Assembly: GCA_937907595.1 (NCBI GenBank)
Contig: CALCXL010000876.1
Coordinates: forward strand, 1-26,718
DNA length: 26,718 bases
From: an uncultured Pseudomonadota bacterium
GTDB taxonomy: Bacteria; Myxococcota_A; UBA796; UBA9615
Reading direction: 5' to 3'
Shown here one piece after another: positions 7,552 through 15,115 of the stretch. A program made the position numbers and the translations under genes. The number at the start of each line of letters is the position of its first letter. The first letter of the stretch is position 1. Under the pieces are notes generated by a model that did no database searches, was not told where the DNA came from, and saw only the letters and a program-made list of their open reading frames with translations.

Positions 7552-8324
7552 ATCGCGTAGCAGTGCAGGGCGAAGGCCGCGCCCTGGGGGTCAGCGCATT
7601 GGGCCACGCGGTCGCCGCCCGGGACGACCATCGGCCCGTGGAGCAGCCGCCCCCCCGCGGCCTCCAGGCGCTCCAGGGCCGCCTCCAGATCGTCGACCGT
7701 CAGGTAGTAGGTCCAGGCCGCGCGGCGCTGCGGGGGCATGCGGCGGGACATGCCGCCCAGGTCCGTCTCCATGCCCGGCGCCCGGTAGAGCCGGTAGCCA
7801 CCGCCCGGGCCCGTGTCCAGGTCCGGCGACGTCGACACCCAGCCGAACAGCGCCGTGTAGAAGGCCCAGGACTCCTCCAGATCGTCGCCGCTCAGCTCAC
7901 GCCAGGCGATGTGGCCCAGGCCCTGGCTGGTGACGTCGATGCGCTCGGGGGCCGTGGGCGTGAAGCCGGCGAAGGCGGCGCCGTGGGGGTCCTGGAAGAT
8001 CGCCGCGCGGCCGACGGAGGGCAGGTCGTAGGGCTCGGCGCGCACGACGCCGCCCAAGCTCCGGACCTGAGCCGCCAGGGCGTCGACGTCGGGGTGGCCG
8101 ATGTAGCCGAGCCACTGGGGCCGGGCGCCGTTGCCCTTCGCCTCGTCGTCCAGGGCGTTGGCCCCGCCCACGGCCTGCTCCCCGACGCTGAACATCGTGT
8201 AGTCGGCTTCGGCCCAGCGCTGCGGCGTGTAGCCGACGACGTCGCAGTAGAACGCGATGCCGGCGGCGAGGTCGTCGGTCATCAGGTCGAACCAGCAGAA
8301 GCGGCCGAGCAGGGGGTAGGTCAT
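7548..8324 (-). CDS. Two-domain VOC (glyoxalase/bleomycin-resistance fold) protein
   Basis: The 258-residue product contains two VOC domains, residues about 5-122 and 132-258. Each starts with a typical strand-helix block: CWFDLMTDDLAAGIAFYCDV in the first, AWRELSGDDLEESWAFYTAL in the second. Each ends with DPHGAAFAGF or DPQGAAFALH. Tandem VOC proteins with this pattern are common in actinobacteria and proteobacteria and are usually of unknown substrate. There is no signal peptide, so it should be cytoplasmic. It starts 12 bases after the preceding stop and overlaps the MFS gene by four bases, so it is translated as part of the nine-gene run. A link to glycan synthesis is not evident; processing of a small molecule exported by the MFS protein is one possibility. 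Confidence 0.85.
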   Translation of the reverse strand: MTYPLLGRFCWFDLMTDDLAAGIAFYCDVVGYTPQRWAEADYTMFSVGEQAVGGANALDDEAKGNGARPQWLGYIGHPDVDALAAQVRSLGGVVRAEPYDLPSVGRAAIFQDPHGAAFAGFTPTAPERIDVTSQGLGHIAWRELSGDDLEESWAFYTALFGWVSTSPDLDTGPGGGYRLYRAPGMETDLGGMSRRMPPQRRAAWTYYLTVDDLEAALERLEAAGGRLLHGPMVVPGGDRVAQCADPQGAAFALHCYAI

Positions 8325-8336
8325 CGGGAGAGGCTC

Positions 8337-9077
8337 TCAGGAGTAGCGGTAGTGGATGCCCGCGCCCTGGGCCGCGGCGACCTCGTAGCGGGCGGTGAGG
8401 GTCTCGAAGTCGGCCTCCAGCCAGGTGGCCGTCTCCTCCGCCTCCGGGCCCTCTCCCACGACCTCGGTGATGGCTGCGTCCAGCGTGGGGCGGTCGACGA
8501 AGCTCAGCTGCTTGTAGGCCTCGATCACCGAGTCCGGCGGGCGGTAGGCGTGCTCGAAGCCCGAGGGGTCCTCGCCGAAGACGGGCCGGCCCAGGGACGT
8601 CACCGGGGCCTCGGTGCCCTCCAGGAAGTCGGGGTAGCGCGAGGGCGTCAGCGCGTCGGGGAACAGCGTGCGCAGCAGGCCCAGCAGCTCGGGGGAGATC
8701 CGCACGGTGGGGCCGCGCTTGCCTTCCACCGACCAGCGCACGCCGGCGTCCATCACGTCCTCCAGCGCCATCTCCGCCAGGGCGCCCGGGCGGCGGTCGC
8801 GGCCGTACTCGTGCTGGATCCGGGCCTCCAGGGCGGCGACCACGTCGGCGGCGTCCTCCGCGTCGCGGCGGCGCACGTCGGCCTGCAGGGCGCGCAGTCG
8901 GTTGATCTCGTCCGGGTCCGGCCGGTACGCGTTGGCCAGGACCCCGCGGTGCAGGATGCTGCGGTCGGCGCCCTTCTGAAGCACCAGCTCGTAGGCGTAG
9001 ACCACCACCGCGAAGACGGTCTGGTGGTCCATGGCGACCAGTTGGACGTGCAGGTTCTCCGGGGTGGGCTGACTCAC
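8337..9077 (-). CDS. Hypothetical protein, 246 residues
   Basis: I do not recognise the family. The start is GTG at 9077, which overlaps the stop of the upstream gene as GTGA; the frame is open further upstream, but that part antisenses nothing recognisable and overlaps the neighbour. The protein begins with a hydrophobic-aromatic stretch (TVFAVVVYAYELVL), then a charged helical region rich in Arg, Asp and Glu (residues about 40-85), then a segment with RYPDFLEGTEAP. It has no signal peptide, Cys cluster or evident nucleotide-binding motif. It is tightly coupled to the 468-residue unknown protein before it and to the VOC gene 12 bases after it, so the two unknown proteins may act together. 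Confidence 0.75.
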   Translation of the reverse strand: MSQPTPENLHVQLVAMDHQTVFAVVVYAYELVLQKGADRSILHRGVLANAYRPDPDEINRLRALQADVRRRDAEDAADVVAALEARIQHEYGRDRRPGALAEMALEDVMDAGVRWSVEGKRGPTVRISPELLGLLRTLFPDALTPSRYPDFLEGTEAPVTSLGRPVFGEDPSGFEHAYRPPDSVIEAYKQLSFVDRPTLDAAITEVVGEGPEAEETATWLEADFETLTARYEVAAAQGAGIHYRYS

Positions 9078-10480
9078 GGCAGTGCCTCCAGGCAGACGTC
9101 CTGCATCCGCACCAGGGTCGGTCCCCAGGTCCGCAGGAACTCGGTGGGACGCGCGCGATCGACCGCCGCGGGCTCCCCCCAGCGCAGCTTGCCCGATGCG
9201 GCGGCCACGCGGGAGCGCGCAGGGTCGGTGCTCTTCGCCAGATCGCCGTGGATCGTCGCCATCGACGCCGACATGTCGCCGCCACGCCCCACCCAGGCCA
9301 GGGCGGGCCACGCGCCGAGCAGCAGATCCTGCGCGGTCGACGTGCGCGAGCCGGGGGCCCAGCACGCCGCCGTCGCCTCCAACAGCGCCGCCGCGTCGAT
9401 GAACAGATCCTCGCCGGCGTGCTCCACCCCGGCCCAGCCCTCGCCCAGCACGTCGCGACCGAGCAGAACGTGGTGGCCCAGGCGGATCGACAGCCGACGC
9501 AGGGGGTGCTCGAACAGGCGCAGGCGGAGCATGCCGCACAAGGTGGCGCGCGTGAGGACCAGGGGACCCGTGGACAGCGCGGCCAGGCCGGGTCCCCCCA
9601 AGGCCAGGTGCTGGGTCAGGCGCAGGGACAGGCGGGCGGCGTCCAGAAGCGGGGCGTCGTCGGGCACCACCGCGCAGAGCTGCCAGGCCAGGCGGCTCCC
9701 CAGCGGACCGGGCAGCAGCAGCAGCGCGTCCAGGGTGGGGCCGACCTCCGGCACGAAGTCCGCGAGGGGGCCGGACAGCGCCGACAGCAGGGGGGCCAGG
9801 GAGCGGGGCGGCTGCTCGGCGCGGCCGTCGAAGGCGGGGCCGGGATCGGAGGCGACCTGGCTGCCGAAGGCCGCGTGCAGCACCCCCAGGTGGGCGGCCA
9901 GGCGCTGGTCGCGGGGGGCATGGGCGGGGGCGATGGCGGGGAAGCCGACGGGGGGGACGCAGCGCTCCAGCCGGTCGCGCACGGCGGTGGTTGCGGCGCG
10001 CAGGGACGCGTCGTCCCGGGCGTCCAGCGCGCGGGGAACGGCCGACAGCGCCGCGGTGGAGGCCAGGCGCAGGGACCGTCGGCGGGCTCCCTCGGCGTCC
10101 TCGGGGCCGGGCAGCGGCGGGTCCTCCCCCCAGGCGACGGGGCTGCGGGACAGGTCGCGACCGCGGCTGCCCCGGGACCAGATGGGCCAGGCGCGGGGGT
10201 TCAGGCAGAGCACCGGCGCGCCGGGCCCGGCGAAGCGGTGGTTGAGGACGTCGAGCAAGGCCGCGGTTCGCTCGGGGGGCAGGGGCTCGTGGACCACCAC
10301 GGCGGAGAGGTGGGGGTCGTCGGGCAGCAGGACGCAGCGGACCTCGGCGCCGGCCTCCTGGGCCACGGCGGCGACCGCGCGCCCCAGGGGCCCGCCGGGC
10401 AAGCGCCGCGCGAGGCGGAGCAGGGCCTGGGGGCGGGGGATGGCGACGGGGAGGTTGGGCACGGGCGGGATCCTACTCAC
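9074..10480 (-). CDS. Hypothetical protein, 468 residues
   Basis: I do not recognise the family. GTG 10480 overlaps the end of the VanZ-fusion gene by eight bases. The N-terminal 100 residues look like an alpha/beta domain (AEVRCVLLPDDPHLSAVVVH, then APVLCLNPRAWP). The rest is mainly helical with many Leu and Ala, including a hydrophobic stretch (LDALLLLPGPLGSRLAWQLC), and ends in a conserved-looking EFLRTWGPTLVRMQDVCLE. There is no signal peptide and no clear catalytic motif. It overlaps the next gene by four bases (GTGA). Continuous high-GC codon bias and the tight coupling support it as a true gene. Because the upstream genes are glycosyltransferases, a cytoplasmic accessory role is possible but unproven. 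Confidence 0.75.
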   Translation of the reverse strand: MSRIPPVPNLPVAIPRPQALLRLARRLPGGPLGRAVAAVAQEAGAEVRCVLLPDDPHLSAVVVHEPLPPERTAALLDVLNHRFAGPGAPVLCLNPRAWPIWSRGSRGRDLSRSPVAWGEDPPLPGPEDAEGARRRSLRLASTAALSAVPRALDARDDASLRAATTAVRDRLERCVPPVGFPAIAPAHAPRDQRLAAHLGVLHAAFGSQVASDPGPAFDGRAEQPPRSLAPLLSALSGPLADFVPEVGPTLDALLLLPGPLGSRLAWQLCAVVPDDAPLLDAARLSLRLTQHLALGGPGLAALSTGPLVLTRATLCGMLRLRLFEHPLRRLSIRLGHHVLLGRDVLGEGWAGVEHAGEDLFIDAAALLEATAACWAPGSRTSTAQDLLLGAWPALAWVGRGGDMSASMATIHGDLAKSTDPARSRVAAASGKLRWGEPAAVDRARPTEFLRTWGPTLVRMQDVCLEALP

Positions 10481-12365
10481 CGATCGGCGGGCTCGCGACG
10501 GGCGTGCCCAGGCGACGCTTCCGGGCGGCGGCGGCGTCCAGCCGATCCTGCAGCGGCGCGGGGCAGGCCGGGGCGCAGCGGGGATCGGCGGGGGCGGCGG
10601 GATCGGCGGGGTCGGCGCAGCCCGTGCGGCAGCGTTGCCAGCGGCCGTCGAAGAGCGCGCTGACCCGCTCGGTGCGGCGATCCTCCGGGCACTGCCAGCC
10701 GCAGGGGCTGCTGTGCACCAGGAGGGGCACGGGTGGGACGGGGGTCCCCTCCAGCCAATGAGCGCTCAGGTCGCGACCGTCCAGGGCCACGCCGGCGGCG
10801 GCGGGCTCGGGGCGCAGGCCCAGCAGGGGGAGCAGCGAAGGCAGGACGTCGCTCTGGTGCACGACCCCCTCGGCCCGCTCTCCGGCGCGGCGAGCGTCGG
10901 GGAAGCGCAGGAGGAGCGGGATGTCGACCAGCTCGGGCCAGGGCTGGGAGTCCAGGGTGGTGGAGGCGTGGCCGACGCCGCCGCGCTCCAGCAGTTCCTC
11001 GCCGTGATCGGCCGACAGGACCACGACCGGCGCCAGATCGTGGGCGTCCAGAGCCTCCAAGATCCGGTCCAGGGCGGCGTCGGCGTCGGCCACCTCGACG
11101 TCGTAGAGGGCCGACAGGGCGGGCTGCAGCCACGCGTGGTCGCCGGGGAAGTCGCGGCGCGGCACCGTGAAGTGACCGCGGGCCCGATCCAGGACGGGGG
11201 ACGCGGGCGGCCGGGGCAGGCCCCACGCGTCCAAACGCTCGACGGAGGCGTCGTAGGGCGCGTGCACCTCCCGCAGGTGCAGCCACACGAAGCTGCGGCC
11301 GCGGCCCAGCTCCTCCACGGCGACGTCCTCCGGTGGGCGCAGTCGATCGATCTCCCGCGCGAAGCCCAGGTTCCGGTAGGTCTCCGTCTGCGGTCCGGCG
11401 AAGCCCGTCACACTCCACCCCGCGGCCGCCAGCGTCTCCAGGGGGGTGGTGACCGACGGCGCGAGCTCCACCCCGCGGCCGGCGACCCCGTGCGTGGCGG
11501 GGTGCAAGCCCGTGAAGAAGGAGACCATGCCCGGCGTGGTCCACAGGGCCTCGGCGCGGGCGTCCAGGGCCAGGGACTGCGCGGCGAGCCGATCCAGGGC
11601 CGGCGTGGGCACCGCGGCGTGGCCCCAGGGCGGGACGCGATCGGCGCGCAGGGCGTCGACGGTGAGGAACAGGACCGACGCGCCGGCGTAGGGGGCCGCC
11701 GCGAGGGCCTGGGGGGCGGGGGAGGCGGCGACCGGTGAGGGGGCGCCGTCGGGGGCGGCAGGGGGAGACGACGCGAAGGGATCGACGGCGGGCGCGTCGA
11801 CGGCGGGCGCGAGGGGGGGGATCAGCGCGAGGCCGAAGCGGGCCGCCGCCAGGAGGGCCGGCGCGCCCCAGGCCGTCTTGCCTCCCTTCGCCAGGAGCAG
11901 GCCCGCGCTCGCGGCGACGGCGTTGGCGAGCACGTCCCGGGGGTCGAACGAGCGGTCGGGCAGCGCCCCCTGCAGCAGCTCGTCGCCCAGCCCGATCGCC
12001 ACCGACAGGGCCAGGGCGGCGCCCCAGCGGCCGTCCAGCGCCCGCCACGCCAGCAGGCCCAGGGGCAGGTACTGGGCCAGGTGCACGCGTTCTTCGGGCA
12101 GCGTCCACAGGGTCGCCAGCCACGCCATCGCCGCGGCGGTGGCGAGGAGGGGGAGGAGCGGGATCGACGACGGCTGCCCCGATCGACCGCGCAGCAACCC
12201 CACCACGAGGAGCAACGACGCCGCCGTCAGGGCCCAGACCGTGGCGGTCAACACGCCGTTGGCGCGCAACGATTCGGCCAGGGGGCGGGCGCCGATCGCG
12301 CAGACCCCCAGGCCCGCGGTCCAGGCGGCGAGGAGGAAGGTGTCCCGTCGACGTCCTTCGATCAC
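10473..12365 (-). CDS. VanZ-like membrane domain fused to an alkaline-phosphatase-superfamily (sulfatase-like) domain
   Basis: The 630-residue protein has several N-terminal transmembrane helices. Residues about 95-160 match the VanZ-like pattern: YLPLGLLAWRAL, then GDELLQ (128-132) and DPRDVLANAVAA (141-152). A Pro/Ala-rich linker (183-225) leads to a sulfatase-like domain: VDALRAD (236-241, metal Asp237), WTTPGMVSFFTGLHP (275-289) and SADHGEELLE (451-460, Asp453 and His454), with His466 completing the metal site. The nucleophile position is Thr276, with no C/S-x-P-x-R sequence, so it is not a formylglycine sulfatase. It is more like phospho-transferases or phosphodiesterases of the superfamily. 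Topology suggests a periplasmic catalytic domain. A C-terminal tail has several Cys residues (roughly 570-610). GTG start; it lies 70 bases after the upstream GT4 gene, the largest gap in the run. Confidence 0.82.
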   Translation of the reverse strand: MIEGRRRDTFLLAAWTAGLGVCAIGARPLAESLRANGVLTATVWALTAASLLLVVGLLRGRSGQPSSIPLLPLLATAAAMAWLATLWTLPEERVHLAQYLPLGLLAWRALDGRWGAALALSVAIGLGDELLQGALPDRSFDPRDVLANAVAASAGLLLAKGGKTAWGAPALLAAARFGLALIPPLAPAVDAPAVDPFASSPPAAPDGAPSPVAASPAPQALAAAPYAGASVLFLTVDALRADRVPPWGHAAVPTPALDRLAAQSLALDARAEALWTTPGMVSFFTGLHPATHGVAGRGVELAPSVTTPLETLAAAGWSVTGFAGPQTETYRNLGFAREIDRLRPPEDVAVEELGRGRSFVWLHLREVHAPYDASVERLDAWGLPRPPASPVLDRARGHFTVPRRDFPGDHAWLQPALSALYDVEVADADAALDRILEALDAHDLAPVVVLSADHGEELLERGGVGHASTTLDSQPWPELVDIPLLLRFPDARRAGERAEGVVHQSDVLPSLLPLLGLRPEPAAAGVALDGRDLSAHWLEGTPVPPVPLLVHSSPCGWQCPEDRRTERVSALFDGRWQRCRTGCADPADPAAPADPRCAPACPAPLQDRLDAAAARKRRLGTPVASPPIGE

Positions 12366-12435
12366 GGCCCCGGGGTCCTCGCGTGCGCCCCCACGTCGCG
12401 GCCGGCGTCGACCCCGTCCGCCGCACCCACCCCGC

Positions 12436-13473
12436 TCAAGCCAGCGCCGCCAGCAGCGCCGGCCCCACCACCGGCCAGGTGAGCGCGCGCGCGGACTCGG
12501 CGAGCTGGCCGTCGGGTCGCCCCTGCTCCCAGGCGGTCGCCAAGGCGGCCTGCAGGCCCGACGCGTCGCCGACCGGGTAGAACGTCAGCCCCGGCCCCGC
12601 CAGCAGATCGGGCAGGAAGCCCACGTCGCTCGCCACCACCTGGGCGCCCTCCAACGCCGCTTCGACGCTGACCCGGCCCATCACCTCCGTCCACGAGGCG
12701 AGCACGCCCACCTGGGCCTGACGCATCAGCGCCCGAACCTGGGGGGAGGGCAAGGGGCCCAGGTGCACGGCGCGCTCGGGGTGCAGCCGGGCCAGGAAGC
12801 GGCGGGCGTAGCCGGCGTGGCGCAGGCCGGGCAGGGCGCCGGCGAAGACCACGGGCAGGTCCAGGGCCTCGGCGGCCTGGAGCACGCCCAGGGGGTTCTT
12901 CAGGGGCTCGATGCGGCCGACGCAGAGCACGAAGCGGGGGAAGGGCGGGGCGATGTCGGCCGTCGGCACGGTCGCGGGAACGGCCGGGGGCACCACCGAG
13001 GTCGCGCGGGGCCGGGCCCCGAAGGCGAGGAAGAGGGCCTCCTCCTCCTGGGCGTGGGAGAGCAGCACGCGGTCGACGGTGGACAGGATGGCCGCGGCGC
13101 GCTCGAGCAGGTCGCCGCTGGTCCAGCGCAGCGACGCGAAGCGCAAGGGGTCCCGGACCCAGCGGGCGGCCAGGCCGTCGAGCCCCTGGCGGCCGTCGCG
13201 GTGGTAGCGGTCCAGGGGGTGAAAGAGGGGCACAAGGACCACGCGGGCCCCCGCCGCGCGGGCGCGCTCGGGCAGGTCGCCCCAGTCGGGGCAGCGTTGG
13301 ATGTTGTGCAGGATCACCGTGTCGCCGGGGCGGGGCCGGACCAGGGCGGGGTCGTTCTCCACCACGGCGGACCAGCCCCCGGCGCGCAGGACGTCGGCCG
13401 ACTCCGTGATCTGCAGGCTGTCGCCGCCGGGGCGACGCAGGGCGTTTCGACGGCCGACCAGCAGCGCCCTCAT
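12436..13473 (-). CDS. Glycosyltransferase, GT4-like
   Basis: The 345-residue cytoplasmic enzyme has the two-Rossmann GT-B pattern. The acceptor-side N-terminal domain starts MRALLVGRRNALRRPGGDS, and the donor-binding domain begins at RFVLCVGRIEPLKNPLGVLQ. SWTEVMGRVSVEAALEGAQV stands where family 4 enzymes carry their E-x-7-E signature. The ATG overlaps the preceding GT2 stop as ATGA, which supports this start over the long open frame upstream. The sugar donor and acceptor cannot be read from sequence. As one of four consecutive glycosyltransferase genes it probably adds one residue of a surface polysaccharide or glycolipid. Confidence 0.87.
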   Translation of the reverse strand: MRALLVGRRNALRRPGGDSLQITESADVLRAGGWSAVVENDPALVRPRPGDTVILHNIQRCPDWGDLPERARAAGARVVLVPLFHPLDRYHRDGRQGLDGLAARWVRDPLRFASLRWTSGDLLERAAAILSTVDRVLLSHAQEEEALFLAFGARPRATSVVPPAVPATVPTADIAPPFPRFVLCVGRIEPLKNPLGVLQAAEALDLPVVFAGALPGLRHAGYARRFLARLHPERAVHLGPLPSPQVRALMRQAQVGVLASWTEVMGRVSVEAALEGAQVVASDVGFLPDLLAGPGLTFYPVGDASGLQAALATAWEQGRPDGQLAESARALTWPVVGPALLAALA

Positions 13474-14264
13474 GCCCGCAGCGCCGATCGGAGGGTCGCC
13501 AGCAGGCCGTAGGCCGCCGACGCCAGGTGGCCGTGGTCGCGCAGGAGCCAGAGCTTCTGGGCCCCCTGGACGGCCCGTCGGCGCTCCCGATCCCATCCCC
13601 GGTGGCCCACGTGCACGATGCTGTGCGCCTCCAGCCGCACCACGGCGCGATCCCGGGCCCGGATCCGCGCGCAGAGCTCCAGGTCGGTGCCGTGGAACCA
13701 GAAGGCGCGGTCCCACCCGTCCAGCTCCTCCAGGAGCGGCCGCGGCACCATGACGAAGCAGCCCATGAGCCAGCCCACGGACGTCGCCCCCGAGGGATCC
13801 GGCGGCACCTCCCGCGGACGCCGCAGCAGCGCCTCCGCCGCGAGCTGGCCCAGGGTCGGCAGGCTCCACCCTGTGGGCTGGTGCTCGCCGTCGGGGTAGA
13901 CCAGCCGGGGGCTCACGGCGCCCACGTCGGAGCGCGCCTGCAGCAGCTCCAAACAGGCGTCCAGGGCGGGGCCGTTGGGCACGGTGTCGGGGTTGAGGAA
14001 GAGCAGGAAGGGGGCGTCGGTGGCCCGCCACCCCTGGTTGTTGCCCTGGGAGAAGGAGGTGTCGCCGCCCCGCGCGATGACCTGCAGCGGGAGCCGCGGG
14101 GCGAAGTCGGCCAGGACGTCGGCGGTGTGGTCCTGGGAGGCGTTGTCGAAGACGACCACGTCGAAGGGCTGCGAAGGCGGCGAGGCCTGCAGGGCGGCCA
14201 GGCACGCGCGCAGGTGCTCGGCGTCGTCGCGCGTGAAGATGACGATGGAGAGGGTGGCGCTCAC
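13470..14264 (-). CDS. Glycosyltransferase, GT2 rhamnosyltransferase-like
   Basis: The 264-residue GT-A enzyme shows the nucleotide-sugar fold from its first strand (TLSIVIFTRDDAEHLRACLA), VVVFDNAS at 37-43, the FLNPD metal-binding motif (89-93), a catalytic-acid region GTDLELCARI (192-201) and a terminal HVGHRGW (218-224). The NPD motif and these blocks are typical of WbbL-like rhamnosyltransferases, although donor specificity is not certain. The start is GTG at 14264, overlapping the upstream stop as GTGA. The gene overlaps the GT4 gene downstream by four bases. No transmembrane helix is evident. Confidence 0.88.
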   Translation of the reverse strand: MSATLSIVIFTRDDAEHLRACLAALQASPPSQPFDVVVFDNASQDHTADVLADFAPRLPLQVIARGGDTSFSQGNNQGWRATDAPFLLFLNPDTVPNGPALDACLELLQARSDVGAVSPRLVYPDGEHQPTGWSLPTLGQLAAEALLRRPREVPPDPSGATSVGWLMGCFVMVPRPLLEELDGWDRAFWFHGTDLELCARIRARDRAVVRLEAHSIVHVGHRGWDRERRRAVQGAQKLWLLRDHGHLASAAYGLLATLRSALRA

Positions 14265-15115
14265 GGCCGGATCCAGCCCACCGCGTAGCCGGCCAGCCCG
14301 GCGCTGCAGGCCGCGACCCCCAGCAGGGCCTCCCGCGGGTCCCGACGCTTCACCAGGGCCGCGCCGGGCGCCCAGATCGCCTTCTGGGCCATGCCCTGCA
14401 CCAGATCCGTCGGCGTGGTCCCCGGCCCGGGGTTGCGCAGCGTCGCCCGCATGCCCTCGCGGCAGTGCAGGTAGCAGGAGCGCACCAGGTCGCGCGGTCG
14501 ATCGACGCGCCGATGCCGCACGATCAGGGACGGCTCGTAGCGCAGCCGGTGCCCCGCGGCCCGCAGCCTCCGCCCCAGCTCCACGTCCTCGCCGTGGCTG
14601 GTGTGCCGCTCGTCGAAGCCGCCGACGTCGGCCAGGGCGCTCAGCCGGTAGGCCGCGTTGGCGCCGATCAGCATGGCCGCGTCGTCCGTCGCCTCCTCCC
14701 CCAGCGCCTGGGGCCAGAAGCGGGCGCGCCAGGCATCCACCCAGCCCTCCTCGGCGTCGACGTTGCGCCCCCCCACCCCCGAGACACCGTCCTCCAGCAG
14801 CGCGGCCACCCGGCCGACGTGATCGACAGGCGGGTCCACGTCCGCGTCCAGGTACGCGATCGCCTGCAGCCCCAGCCGCTCGGCCCGGCGCCACAGGGTG
14901 TTCCGGGCCGCGCCCAGGCCCCGGTTGCCCCGATGCAGCAGGGTGGGGATGCCGGCCTCCCGCAGGGCCTGCGCGGTGCCGTCGTTGCTGCCGTCGTCCA
15001 GGGCCAGCACGGCGCCCGGCCGTGGATCCAGGCGGGCCAGGGCCGCCGCCAGGTCGCCCACCCGCCCCACCTCGTCCTTGCAGGGCACCGCGACCAGCAG
15101 GTCGGCCGGGGTCAC
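14261..15115 (-). CDS. Glycosyltransferase, GT2 family
   Basis: The 284-residue protein begins with the GT-A strand LLVAVPCKDEVGRVGDLAAA, followed by LALDDGSNDGTAQ (38-49), a DxD motif in YLDADVDP (Asp90 and Asp92), and HGEDVELGRRLRAAGHRLRY (Glu176, Asp177 as the catalytic region). RHRRVDRP follows, then a hydrophobic C-terminus (about 255-280) that may associate with the membrane. The GTG start overlaps the preceding GT4 stop, and the stop overlaps the next GT2 start, each by four bases. The segment with CYLHCREGMRATLRNPGPG is seen in polyprenol or lipid-linked-sugar transferases of this family, but the acceptor is not established. Confidence 0.87.
   Translation of the reverse strand: MTPADLLVAVPCKDEVGRVGDLAAALARLDPRPGAVLALDDGSNDGTAQALREAGIPTLLHRGNRGLGAARNTLWRRAERLGLQAIAYLDADVDPPVDHVGRVAALLEDGVSGVGGRNVDAEEGWVDAWRARFWPQALGEEATDDAAMLIGANAAYRLSALADVGGFDERHTSHGEDVELGRRLRAAGHRLRYEPSLIVRHRRVDRPRDLVRSCYLHCREGMRATLRNPGPGTTPTDLVQGMAQKAIWAPGAALVKRRDPREALLGVAACSAGLAGYAVGWIRP

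Noticed and set aside
7563..11738. A long plus-strand open frame of about 1,390 codons
   Set aside because: It lies antisense to five well-supported minus-strand genes and its translation is low-complexity; it reflects GC bias.
10473..12365. Formylglycine-dependent sulfatase
   Set aside because: The C/S-x-P-x-R maturation motif is absent; Thr occupies the nucleophile position.
12362..12694. A short minus-strand frame spanning the 70-base gap between the GT4 and VanZ-fusion genes
   Set aside because: It mostly overlaps the GT4 gene in another frame and its translation is Gly/Arg/Ala-rich without a motif.
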